Of a stretch of DNA of 23,709 bases, positions 5,509-13,764 are shown piece by piece. Position 1 is the first letter of the stretch; each line of letters starts with the position of its first letter. Position numbers and translations under genes: made by a program. Under the pieces are notes generated by a model that searched no databases, was not told where the DNA came from, and was given only the letters and a program-made list of their open reading frames with translations. This DNA is from an uncultured Gammaproteobacteria bacterium (GTDB lineage: Bacteria; Pseudomonadota; Gammaproteobacteria; PS1; Pseudothioglobaceae). Location: contig CAKMYR010000008.1 in assembly GCA_929200175.1 (NCBI GenBank), forward strand, positions 1-23,709, given 5' to 3'.

Positions 5509-6309
5509 ATGCAGACTGTTTCTTTAGAAAATAGAGGATTGTTAAAAATTAGCGGATCTGATGCAAAGAGTTTTTTGCAGTCACAGTTCTCTAATGATAT
5601 TGATTCTTTAAAAAAAAAATCTATCCAAATTAATGCTTATTGCCAACATCAAGGTAGGATTATTGCCATTATTTGGGTGATGAAAAAATTAAACGATTAT
5701 TTTTTATCTTTTCCTTTAGAGCTAAAAGATATATTAATTAAGCGTTTAAAGATGTTTGTTATTATAGCTGATGTTTTAATTACTGATTTTAGTGAAAAAG
5801 TTAAACAAATAGCTATAATAGGAAAAGATTTTCAGCACAAAAATATTTTTAAACTAAATAATGAACAAAGTATTTTGTTAGATTTTGATGAAGAAATTAA
5901 TTCGTTTGATACCAATAAAATTGTCCTTGATGATTGGGAATTGTGTTGTATAAAACAAAAGTTAGCTGAAGTTTATTTAAGTACTACAGAAAAATTTATA
6001 CCACAAATGTTAAATCTTGATATTAACGAACAAGGAGTTAGTTTTTCTAAAGGTTGTTATCCCGGACAAGAAATAATAGCTAGACTACATTATTTAGGAA
6101 AAGCTAAACGCAGAATGTATAGGTTTGAGTCTAGTTCTAAAGTTAAAGTAAATGATGAAATTATGATTTCTGAACTAAAACCACCAAGATCTTCTGGTAT
6201 TGTTGTGCGTTGTGTAGGCTCAAATTTTTTAGCTACATTTCAAACCCAATACAATAATGAAGAAATTTTTATAAATAATAATAATAAAATAACTAAAATT
6301 TATGAATAA
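5509..6309 (+). CDS. ygfZ: Folate-binding iron-sulfur cluster repair protein YgfZ
   Basis: YgfZ is a folate-dependent protein of the GcvT-like aminomethyltransferase fold that supports assembly or repair of certain Fe-S enzymes such as MiaB. The 266-residue protein (E. coli 326) carries the signature KGCYPGQE at 181-188 with the functional Cys183, followed by the ARLHYLGKAKRR segment. It is shorter than the E. coli protein but has the full core. Its last eight bases overlap nhaD (ATGAATAA), so the two are probably coupled. A need for Fe-S maintenance fits the predicted Fe-S TrpRS further downstream, though that link is inference. Confidence 0.92.
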   Translation: MQTVSLENRGLLKISGSDAKSFLQSQFSNDIDSLKKKSIQINAYCQHQGRIIAIIWVMKKLNDYFLSFPLELKDILIKRLKMFVIIADVLITDFSEKVKQIAIIGKDFQHKNIFKLNNEQSILLDFDEEINSFDTNKIVLDDWELCCIKQKLAEVYLSTTEKFIPQMLNLDINEQGVSFSKGCYPGQEIIARLHYLGKAKRRMYRFESSSKVKVNDEIMISELKPPRSSGIVVRCVGSNFLATFQTQYNNEEIFINNNNKITKIYE

Positions 6310-7684
6310 AATAATACTTTTTTTGGTATTTTTAATACCTAATCTTGCTTTATCAAGCACTGCAAATTCAACTGAAATACTTGATTTAACTAATCATTGG
6401 GCTGGATATTTGGCGATCTTTTTATTTGTCATTGCTTATATGTTGGTAATGGTTGAAGAATTTACTCATTTTAAAAAATCAAAACCTGTAATTTTTGTGG
6501 CAGGGATTATTTGGGCTATTATTGGTATGGTTTATGCTAGTAATGGGATAACTCACGCCGTAGGAGAAGCAGTTAAGCATAATTTATTAGAATATGTTGA
6601 ATTATTTTTATTTTTATTAGTTGCTATGACTTATATAGAATCAATTCGCGAAAGAGGAGTATTTGATGTTTTAAAAGTTTGGTTAGTAAACAAAGGATTT
6701 AGTTTTAGGCAATTATTTTGGTTAACTGGAATTTTATCGTTTTTCCTTTCTCCTATAGCTGATAATTTAACTACTGCTCTTGTGATGGGTGCTGTAGTTT
6801 TAGCTGTAGGCGGTAATAATTTACGATTTATTTCTATATCATTTATTAATATTGTAGTAGCAGCTAATGCAGGAGGTGCATTTAGTCCATTTGGTGATAT
6901 TACAACACTTATGGTTTGGCAAAAAGGTATTGTAGAATTTTCACAATTTTTCAGTTTAATAGTGCCTTCAGCAGTTAATTATTTATTGCCAGCTATTATT
7001 ATGAGTTTTGCTATTAAAAATGAAGCTTCAAATGAAAAAATAGAAAAAGTACAAATTAAATTTGGGGGTGTCCTTATAGCCTTTTTATTCATTTGTACTA
7101 TAATTACTGCAGTTAGTTTTCATAACTTTATGCACTTACCTCCAGCTTTAGGAATGATGACAGGACTTAGTTATTTAATGATAGCAGCTTATTTTATTAG
7201 AAAAAAAGAGCAAAAACAACAAGGACAAGAAGGCTTTGATATATTTAAAAAAGTTTCAAATGCAGAATGGGATACATTGTTATTTTTCTTTGGTGTAATT
7301 GTAAGTGTTGGAGGATTAGGATTTATGGGTTATCTTGTACTTACATCTGAATTTATGTATATCACTTTAGGTCCGACTTATGCGAATGTTTTAGTTGGGA
7401 TTCTTTCTGCCATAATTGATAATATTCCGGTTATGTTTGCTGTGCTTACTATGAACCCTGATATGTCTTTAGGGCAATGGCTATTAGTAACTTTAACAGC
7501 AGGAGTAGGTGGTAGTTTGCTTTCAATTGGTTCTGCTGCTGGTGTTGCTCTTATGGGTCAATCAAAAGGTCTTTATACTTTTGTATCACATTTAAAATGG
7601 ATGCCAGTAATTGCTATTGGATATATAGCTAGTATTATTGTGCATTTATTTTGGAATGCACATTTATTTGATGTACCAATATAG
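6302..7684 (+). CDS. nhaD: NhaD-type Na+/H+ antiporter
   Basis: The 460-residue polytopic inner-membrane protein belongs to the NhaD family of the ion-transporter superfamily, exchanging cytoplasmic Na+ (or Li+) for H+. A signal-like hydrophobic start (about residues 1-19) precedes some eleven further hydrophobic segments. Family motifs are DNLTTAL (154-160), the ANAGGAFSPFGDITT block (188-202) and IDNIPVMFA near residue 370, which matches the twofold repeat of these transporters. It fits a marine, sodium-exposed organism. It begins inside the end of ygfZ, and coaX begins inside its own last codons, forming a tightly overlapped three-gene chain. Confidence 0.93.
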   Translation: MNKIILFLVFLIPNLALSSTANSTEILDLTNHWAGYLAIFLFVIAYMLVMVEEFTHFKKSKPVIFVAGIIWAIIGMVYASNGITHAVGEAVKHNLLEYVELFLFLLVAMTYIESIRERGVFDVLKVWLVNKGFSFRQLFWLTGILSFFLSPIADNLTTALVMGAVVLAVGGNNLRFISISFINIVVAANAGGAFSPFGDITTLMVWQKGIVEFSQFFSLIVPSAVNYLLPAIIMSFAIKNEASNEKIEKVQIKFGGVLIAFLFICTIITAVSFHNFMHLPPALGMMTGLSYLMIAAYFIRKKEQKQQGQEGFDIFKKVSNAEWDTLLFFFGVIVSVGGLGFMGYLVLTSEFMYITLGPTYANVLVGILSAIIDNIPVMFAVLTMNPDMSLGQWLLVTLTAGVGGSLLSIGSAAGVALMGQSKGLYTFVSHLKWMPVIAIGYIASIIVHLFWNAHLFDVPI

Positions 7685-8375
7685 TAAAAAATTATTAATT
7701 GATATTGGTAATAGCGCAATAAAATGGAGCATTAATGATAAGTTTTATTTTGCTTTAGTTAAAGATTTTAATATCGGATTATTGCCAAAAGCTGATGTAA
7801 TTTTTATTAGTTGTGTTGGTAAGAATATATTAGATAATTTAAAAAATACTTATTTTGTTAAAACTAAAGATAAATTTGGGTTATTTAAATGCGGATATAA
7901 AAATCCAGAAGAATTAGGAGTAGATCGTTATTTATCTATGATTGCTGTAATTGATAAATGCCCAAATCAAAACATACTATTAATAGATTTAGGAACAGCA
8001 GTAACTTTTGATTTAATTTTGCAAAATGGAGAACATCAAGGCGGATTAATTATGCCTGGGCTTTTTGCCATTCAAAATAGCTTAGATAAATTCAAAAAAT
8101 ATCAATCAAAACCTTATTTTTGTAATGATAAACTATTAGCAAATGATACTAAAAATGCTTGGCTTATTGGAGTTAGTAACATGTTTATAAATAGTATTAA
8201 AGAGCAGATTAACAATTATCAAAAACAATATAGCAAACTAAAAATTATTTTAAGTGGCGGAGATGCTAATAAAATTAAATTAGAATTAAGACAAAAAGTC
8301 GAAGTTTATAATAATTTAGTATTAAATGGCTTAGATATATATTCAAAAAGTCTAAAAATGAATAACGGCATATAA
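7671..8375 (+). CDS. coaX: Type III pantothenate kinase
   Basis: CoaX phosphorylates pantothenate in the first step of coenzyme A synthesis. I take the ATG at 7671 (MYQYSKK), giving 234 residues, because the family begins only a few residues before the DxGN motif; the open frame continues upstream to 7638 but that part lies deep in nhaD. Motifs are DIGNSAIK (11-18, phosphate loop), GVDR (83-86), DLGTAVTFD (106-114), GGLIMPG (124-130) and a C-terminal SGGDANK. The gene overlaps nhaD by 14 bases and has no SD site, suggesting coupling to nhaD translation. Type III kinases are insensitive to CoA feedback. Confidence 0.93.
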   Translation: MYQYSKKLLIDIGNSAIKWSINDKFYFALVKDFNIGLLPKADVIFISCVGKNILDNLKNTYFVKTKDKFGLFKCGYKNPEELGVDRYLSMIAVIDKCPNQNILLIDLGTAVTFDLILQNGEHQGGLIMPGLFAIQNSLDKFKKYQSKPYFCNDKLLANDTKNAWLIGVSNMFINSIKEQINNYQKQYSKLKIILSGGDANKIKLELRQKVEVYNNLVLNGLDIYSKSLKMNNGI

Positions 8376-8433
8376 ACGCTAATATAAAAAGTAATTTATA
8401 TAGCTAGTAAAAAGCTAAATTTTGGTTAATAAT

Positions 8434-8439
8434 TAAGAT
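8434..8439 (+). promoter_or_regulatory. Possible -10 box of trpS
   Basis: TAAGAT (4 of the 6 consensus bases being the most conserved ones plus AT-rich context) ends five bases before the ATG of trpS in the 69-base spacer after coaX. No SD sequence and no clear -35 hexamer are seen, so this is a weak call. Confidence 0.25.
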
Positions 8440-8444
8440 AAATA

Positions 8445-9638
8445 ATGCAAAACGAAAAAGTTTTATCAGGTATGCGCCCAACAGGATTAATGCATTTGGG
8501 GCATTACCATGGAGTATTAAAAAATTGGGTTGAGTTACAAAATGAGTATGATTCATATTTTTTTGTAGCTGATTGGCATGCATTTACTACACATTATGCT
8601 GATAAAATTGAGTTAGAGCAAAATGTAATAGAAATGGTAATTGACTGGTTGGCAGTCGGTATAAATTCTAATATAGCGACTGTTTTTATTCAATCTAAAG
8701 TTCCAGAGCATGCAGAATTACATTTACTTTTGTCAATGTTAACACCTCTTAGCTGGCTAGAGCGTGTACCATCTTATAAAGATCAACAAAATAATTTAAA
8801 TAAAGATTTAGATACCTATGGTTTTTTAGGTTATCCGCTTTTACAAAGTGCAGATATTTTAATGTACAAAGCAAACTTAATACCAGTTGGCGATGATCAA
8901 ATAGCTCATATTGAATTAACTCGTGAAATAGCTAGAAGGTTTAATTATATTTATGGCCGTGAAGATGATTTTGAAACAAAGGCAAAATTAGCTATTACAA
9001 AAATGGGCAAAAAACAAGCAAAGGCTTATGAAGAATTGCGAAAATCATACCAAGAAAACGGTGACTATGAAGCCTTAGGAAAAGCTAGTGCTTTATTACA
9101 ACAAGAAAATTTAACTTTAAGTGATAAAGAGCGGCTTGCTGGTTATATAGAAGGCTCTGGCAAAATTATTCTGCCAGAACCAAAATCACTACTAACAAAA
9201 TCTGCCAAAATACCCGGATTAGATGGGCGAAAAATGAGTAAATCTTATAATAACAGTATATCACTTCGCGATAGTGATAAGGAAATTACAACAAAGATTA
9301 ATCGCATGCCAACAGATCCAGCCAGAATTAAGTTAAGTGATCCCGGCGATCCCGAAAAATGTACAGTATGGAAATTACATCAAATATATTCTGATAACTC
9401 TACAAAAGAATGGGTAGTAGATGGTTGTAAAAATGCAAAAATTGGTTGTATTGAATGTAAAAAACCAATAATTGAACAAATAAATAATGAGTTAAATCCA
9501 GTAAAAGAAAATATTGAAAAATATAAAACCGAACCAGAACTTATTAAACAAATAATTTTTGAAGGTAGTGAAAAAGCAAGAAATGTTGCCATAGAAACTA
9601 TAGCCGAAGTTAAAGAAGCTATGGGAATTAATTATTAG
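8445..9638 (+). CDS. trpS: Tryptophanyl-tRNA synthetase with putative 4Fe-4S site
   Basis: TrpRS charges tRNA-Trp. The 397-residue class I synthetase has the HIGH-like motif LGHYHG (18-23), the GDDQIAHIE tryptophan-pocket block (149-157) and KMSKS at 263-267. It is about 60 residues longer than E. coli TrpRS (334), mainly through a charged insertion at about 172-241 before the KMSKS loop. Cys306, Cys328, Cys335 and Cys338 (C-x21-C-x6-C-x2-C) match the four ligands of the 4Fe-4S cluster known in Thermotoga maritima TrpRS, within the conserved WKLHQIYSD...GCKNAKIGCIEC region. Cluster binding is a prediction. The gene stands at the head of a run with the GNAT gene and rluB. Confidence 0.96.
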   Translation: MQNEKVLSGMRPTGLMHLGHYHGVLKNWVELQNEYDSYFFVADWHAFTTHYADKIELEQNVIEMVIDWLAVGINSNIATVFIQSKVPEHAELHLLLSMLTPLSWLERVPSYKDQQNNLNKDLDTYGFLGYPLLQSADILMYKANLIPVGDDQIAHIELTREIARRFNYIYGREDDFETKAKLAITKMGKKQAKAYEELRKSYQENGDYEALGKASALLQQENLTLSDKERLAGYIEGSGKIILPEPKSLLTKSAKIPGLDGRKMSKSYNNSISLRDSDKEITTKINRMPTDPARIKLSDPGDPEKCTVWKLHQIYSDNSTKEWVVDGCKNAKIGCIECKKPIIEQINNELNPVKENIEKYKTEPELIKQIIFEGSEKARNVAIETIAEVKEAMGINY

Positions 9639-9664
9639 TTAGCCAATATATGCTATCAAATATT

Positions 9665-9669
9665 GGAGA
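9665..9669 (+). promoter_or_regulatory. Shine-Dalgarno site deciding a TTG start
   Basis: GGAGA lies six bases before TTG at 9676. It supports the TTG as start of the acetyltransferase gene, since the first in-frame ATG is near codon 96, past much of the fold. Confidence 0.7.
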
Positions 9670-9675
9670 TATAAA

Positions 9676-10164
9676 TTGCAAGAAGTAATAATTAGAAAAG
9701 CAACAGCTAAAGATGCAGGTATTATTTTAGAATTTATCAAAGAGCTTGCGATATATGAAAAAGCAGAAAAAGAAGTAGTAGCAACAGTTACAGACATTAA
9801 AAATAATCTTTTTGATATTAATACAACTACTAAAGCAATTATTTGTACTTATAAAAATAAACCAATAGGTTTTGCTGTTTATTTTTTTAATTTTTCAACT
9901 TGGCTTGGTAGAAATGGATTATATTTAGAAGACGTATATGTTTTTCCAGATTTTCGAAGAATGGGGATAGGAAAAAAACTCTTAAAATATTTAGCGCAAG
10001 TAGCGGTAAAAAATAATTGTGCCAGACTTGAATTAAGTGTTCTTGACTGGAATAAGCCTGCAATAAAATTTTATGAATCAATAAATGCTAAAGCCCAAAG
10101 TGAATGGATAGGTTATCGTCTTGAAGGAGATAATCTTTTAAACTTTGCTAAAGACTCTAGCTAA
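9676..10164 (+). CDS. GNAT-family N-acetyltransferase, diamine acetyltransferase-like
   Basis: The 162-residue cytosolic protein is a single GNAT domain that transfers acetyl from acetyl-CoA. The acetyl-CoA loop is RRMGIG at 94-99, preceded by the beta4 strand LEDVYVFPDF. SVLDWNKPAIKFYES (121-135) and the tail EWIGYRLEGDNL resemble spermidine/spermine (diamine) acetyltransferases more than ribosomal-protein or antibiotic acetyltransferases. The acceptor cannot be fixed. The start is a TTG with a good SD site. It sits 37 bases after trpS and 12 bases before rluB on the same strand. Confidence 0.82.
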   Translation: MQEVIIRKATAKDAGIILEFIKELAIYEKAEKEVVATVTDIKNNLFDINTTTKAIICTYKNKPIGFAVYFFNFSTWLGRNGLYLEDVYVFPDFRRMGIGKKLLKYLAQVAVKNNCARLELSVLDWNKPAIKFYESINAKAQSEWIGYRLEGDNLLNFAKDSS

Positions 10165-10176
10165 AACTTAAATTAA

Positions 10177-10914
10177 ATGCAACAAAGATTACAAAAATTA
10201 ATTGCTAATGCTGGGTATGGCTCAAGGCGTTGGGCAGAACAAGCTATTAAAGATGGAAAAGTTGAAGTTAATAATAAAATTGCTAGTTTAGGCGATAAAG
10301 CTAATATTAGTGATAATGTTAGAATTAATGGTAGAAAAATTAATCTTAATCGCTATCAAGAAGAAGAAACTAAGGTTATTGTACTAAATAAAAAAGTTGG
10401 AGTAATTTGTTCTAATAAAGATACATTAGGACGAAAAAGTGTTTACGATTTATTGCCTAAAGAATCACGCTGGGTAATGGTAGGAAGGCTTGATATAAAT
10501 ACTTCAGGATTATTGATTTTTACTAACAATGGAGATTTAGCTAATAAATTAATGCATCCTAGCTCTAAAATAGATAGAGAATATTTAGTTAGAGTATTAG
10601 GAGAAGTAACAAATAATGATTTAAAAAAATTAACAAAAGGAGTTAAATTAGAAGATGGTTTTGCTAAATTTAATAAAGTTACAGCTATTAAAAATACTAA
10701 AGCAGCTAATAATTGGTATAAAGTAGTTATTCAAGAAGGCAGAAAAAGAGAAGTTAGGCTTTTATGGCAACATTTAGGACTTCAAGTTTCTCGTTTGATT
10801 CGTATAAGTTTTGGAAACATTATCCTGCCACGCAATCTTGGGGCTAATAAGTACATTTATTTAAAATCATCTAAAGTAAAATTATTACTTGAATCTGTTG
10901 GATTAACAAAATAA
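10177..10914 (+). CDS. rluB: 23S rRNA pseudouridine synthase, RluB type
   Basis: RluB makes pseudouridine 2605 in 23S rRNA of E. coli. The 245-residue protein has an N-terminal S4 domain (LQKLIANAGYGSRRWAEQ, residues 5-22, through about 60) and the RsuA/RluB-type catalytic domain with Asp106 in GRLDINTSGLL. The GRKREVRLLWQHLG block (about 190-205) is typical of the RsuA/RluB/E/F branch. Length fits RluB without the long C-terminal tail of E. coli (291). RluE and RsuA are less likely alternatives because RluE lacks the S4 domain and RsuA differs in its motifs. No SD sequence; close packing with the GNAT gene suggests co-transcription. Confidence 0.88.
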   Translation: MQQRLQKLIANAGYGSRRWAEQAIKDGKVEVNNKIASLGDKANISDNVRINGRKINLNRYQEEETKVIVLNKKVGVICSNKDTLGRKSVYDLLPKESRWVMVGRLDINTSGLLIFTNNGDLANKLMHPSSKIDREYLVRVLGEVTNNDLKKLTKGVKLEDGFAKFNKVTAIKNTKAANNWYKVVIQEGRKREVRLLWQHLGLQVSRLIRISFGNIILPRNLGANKYIYLKSSKVKLLLESVGLTK

Positions 10915-10926
10915 CAAAAGTATAAT
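10898..10926 (+). promoter_or_regulatory. Possible promoter of ileS
   Basis: TTGGAT (10898-10903), a 17-base spacer and a consensus TATAAT (10921-10926) lie across the end of rluB. The start would be near 10933, giving a leader of about 21 bases before the ATG at 10954, too short for a T-box or attenuator. Confidence 0.4.
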
Positions 10927-10953
10927 TGCAAGTTTTAGTTTTAAAAATATTAA

Positions 10954-13743
10954 ATGTCTGATTACAAATCAAGTTTAAATCTTCCGTCAACTAATTTTTC
11001 AATGAAAGCTAATTTAGCTAATCGTGAAAGCATTTTTTTGAAAAAATGGCAAGATGGTGATGTATACAATGAAATTAGAAAAAGCAAGAAAAACAAGCCA
11101 AAATTTATCTTACATGATGGTCCTCCTTATGCTAATGGAGATATTCATATAGGACATGCAGTTAATAAAGTTTTAAAAGATATTATAGTTAAATCAAAAT
11201 CATTATCTGGTTTTGATGCTCCATATGTTCCGGGATGGGATTGTCATGGACTACCAGTAGAATTAAATATTGAAAAGAAAAAAGGAAAAGTAGGGCATAA
11301 GATTAATGCTAGTGATTTTAGAAATCATTGTAGAAAATATACCGATACCCAAATTGAAAAACAAAAACAAGACTTTATGCGTTTAGGCATTTTGGGTGAT
11401 TGGAATAATCCATATCTAACTAAAAATTTTAAATTTGAAGCTGATATTATTCGTGCCTTAGCCAAAATTGTTGAAAATGGACATCTTACTAAAGGTTATA
11501 AGCCGGTGCATTGGTGCACAGAATGTAGATCAGCATTAGCAGAAGCAGAAGTAGAATATAAGAATAAACAATCAGATTCTATTGATGTTAAATTTAAATT
11601 TGTTGATAATTCAATTTTCAATACAAATAAGCCAGTATCAGTTATTGCTTGGACTACAACTCCTTGGACCTTAGTCTCAAATGAAGCAATTGCGTTAAAT
11701 AAAGATCTTGAATATGTTTTGATTGATGTTGGTGATGAATATTATTTATTAGCACAAGAATTAGCAGAAAAAGCACTTAGTCGTTATAAAATTAATAATG
11801 CTAAGATTAATAGCAAAACTTTTTTAGGCTCAGAGCTTGAATTATTGAAGGTACAACATCCTTTTTATGATAAACAAGTACCTATTATTCTCGCAGAACA
11901 TGTAACTACTGAATCTGGCACAGGAGTTGTTCATACTGCACCCTCTCATGGCCAAGAAGATTTTGTTGTTGGCTTAAATTATAATTTGCCTATTGAATGC
12001 AAAGTAGATAATAAGGGCGTGTTTTTTGAAACTGTTGATTTATTAGCAGGTCAGTTTATTTTTAAAGCAAATTTAAACATTATTGAAATACTTAAAAATA
12101 ATAATAATTTAGTTAATAATGAGACATTTACTCATTCGTATCCGCATTGCTGGAGACATAAAAGTCCAGTTATATTTAGAGCAACTCCGCAGTGGTTTGT
12201 AGCTATGGATAAAAATAAATTAAGAGATAAAGCAAAAGATGAGATAAATAATGTCAAATGGATTCCAAGCTGGGGTAAAAATCGTATTGAGCTTATGGTA
12301 GCTAATCGTCCTGATTGGTGTATTTCGCGCCAACGCTTTTGGGGTGTTCCAATTACAATATTTGTAAATAAAAAAACTGGTAAATTGCATCCAAACACTA
12401 AACAATTATTTAGTTTAATAGCAGAAAATGTTGAAAAACATAGCATAGATTATTGGTTTGATACTAAAGCCGAAGATCTATTAGATGATGCAGATGATTT
12501 TGAAAAAGTTACCGATACATTAGATGTTTGGTTTGATTCTGGAGTAAGTCATTATGCAGTATTAAGAACCAGAAAAGATTTATCAGTTGATGTAGCTGAT
12601 TTATATTTAGAAGGCTCTGATCAACACAGAGGATGGTTTCAGTCATCACTTATTACTTCATGTGCTATAAATGGCAAGGCTCCATATAAACAAGTATTAA
12701 CTCATGGTTTTACAGTTGATGAAAATGGCCATAAAATGAGTAAATCATTAGGAAATGTAATAGTTCCACAAAAAATAGCTAATTCTTTAGGTGCTGATAT
12801 TTTAAGGCTTTGGATTGCATCTAGTGATTACACAGCAGAAATGAGAATATCTGATGAAATTTTAAAAAGTTCTGCTGATAGTTATCGCCGTATTCGTAAT
12901 ACTATGCGTTTTATGTTAGCTAATATGCATGGATTTGATTTTAATGAACATTCACTTGGTATTAATGAAATGGTATCTTTAGATGTTTGGATATTATTAT
13001 TAGCAGAACAAAAGCAAAAACAAATTCAAGCACAATATGAAAAATATAATTTTCATCAAGTTGTGCATACGATATTAGATTTTTGTACAAATTATCTAAG
13101 TGGATTTTATTTAGATATTATTAAAGATAGACAATATACAACGCAAAAAAATTCGATTGCAAGAAGATCTGCCCAAACTGCACTTTATCATCTCTCTCAT
13201 ACTATAATAAATTGGTTAAGCCCAATTTTAAGTTTTACGGCAGAAGAGATTTGGCAAGAGCTTATGGCATCAGATAAACCAAGCGTATTTTTAAATGAGT
13301 GGTATTGTTTGCCATTACAAGAATTAAATGATGAAAAAATTAATCAAACAAAAATATTTGATGAAATCCTTAGTATAAAGCCATATGTACAGCAACAAAT
13401 GGAGCTTATGCGTGCAGATAAAATTATAGGTTCATCGCTAGATGTTAATCTTGATATTTATTGTAAAGGAGATATTTATAACAAAATATTAAAATTAAAA
13501 CAAGAACTTAGATTTGTATTTATCACATCAGATGCTAAGGTTTATCCTTTAGAAGATAAAACTAATGATAGTATTATGATTAATAAAGATATTTGGATAA
13601 AAGTAACTAAATCAGAGCATAAAAAATGTGAGCGTTGCTGGCATCATAGATTAGATGTAGGGTCTAATAAAAAGCATATTGATATTTGTGCTAGATGTAT
13701 TGAAAATGTTTTTGGCGCTGGCGAAAATAGAAGTTTTGCTTGA
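10954..13743 (+). CDS. ileS: Isoleucyl-tRNA synthetase
   Basis: IleRS charges tRNA-Ile and edits mischarged valine. The 929-residue class I enzyme (E. coli 938) has PPYANGDIHIGH ending at His68, the WTTTPWT motif of the CP1 editing domain (about residue 230-240), KMSKS at 594-598 and a C-terminal zinc site with Cys892, Cys895, Cys912 and Cys915. Everything is intact. This is the classical bacterial form (the type with C-terminal zinc finger), not the mupirocin-resistant eukaryote-like form. In many gammaproteobacteria ileS is followed by lspA; here aroB follows after 21 bases instead. Confidence 0.98.
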   Translation: MSDYKSSLNLPSTNFSMKANLANRESIFLKKWQDGDVYNEIRKSKKNKPKFILHDGPPYANGDIHIGHAVNKVLKDIIVKSKSLSGFDAPYVPGWDCHGLPVELNIEKKKGKVGHKINASDFRNHCRKYTDTQIEKQKQDFMRLGILGDWNNPYLTKNFKFEADIIRALAKIVENGHLTKGYKPVHWCTECRSALAEAEVEYKNKQSDSIDVKFKFVDNSIFNTNKPVSVIAWTTTPWTLVSNEAIALNKDLEYVLIDVGDEYYLLAQELAEKALSRYKINNAKINSKTFLGSELELLKVQHPFYDKQVPIILAEHVTTESGTGVVHTAPSHGQEDFVVGLNYNLPIECKVDNKGVFFETVDLLAGQFIFKANLNIIEILKNNNNLVNNETFTHSYPHCWRHKSPVIFRATPQWFVAMDKNKLRDKAKDEINNVKWIPSWGKNRIELMVANRPDWCISRQRFWGVPITIFVNKKTGKLHPNTKQLFSLIAENVEKHSIDYWFDTKAEDLLDDADDFEKVTDTLDVWFDSGVSHYAVLRTRKDLSVDVADLYLEGSDQHRGWFQSSLITSCAINGKAPYKQVLTHGFTVDENGHKMSKSLGNVIVPQKIANSLGADILRLWIASSDYTAEMRISDEILKSSADSYRRIRNTMRFMLANMHGFDFNEHSLGINEMVSLDVWILLLAEQKQKQIQAQYEKYNFHQVVHTILDFCTNYLSGFYLDIIKDRQYTTQKNSIARRSAQTALYHLSHTIINWLSPILSFTAEEIWQELMASDKPSVFLNEWYCLPLQELNDEKINQTKIFDEILSIKPYVQQQMELMRADKIIGSSLDVNLDIYCKGDIYNKILKLKQELRFVFITSDAKVYPLEDKTNDSIMINKDIWIKVTKSEHKKCERCWHHRLDVGSNKKHIDICARCIENVFGAGENRSFA

Positions 13744-13764
13744 AAATTATTTATTAAAATTTTA

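Noticed and set aside
7638..7670. Upstream extension of coaX
   Set aside because: The extra 11 residues lie deep inside nhaD and precede the conserved family start; the ATG at 7671 fits better.
8401..8417. TAGCT/AGCTA hairpin after coaX as a terminator
   Set aside because: Only five base pairs and followed by a short AATTTT, too weak to call.
12132..12446. Minus-strand open frames inside ileS
   Set aside because: Shadow frames over a conserved part of ileS with no recognisable motif or start signal.
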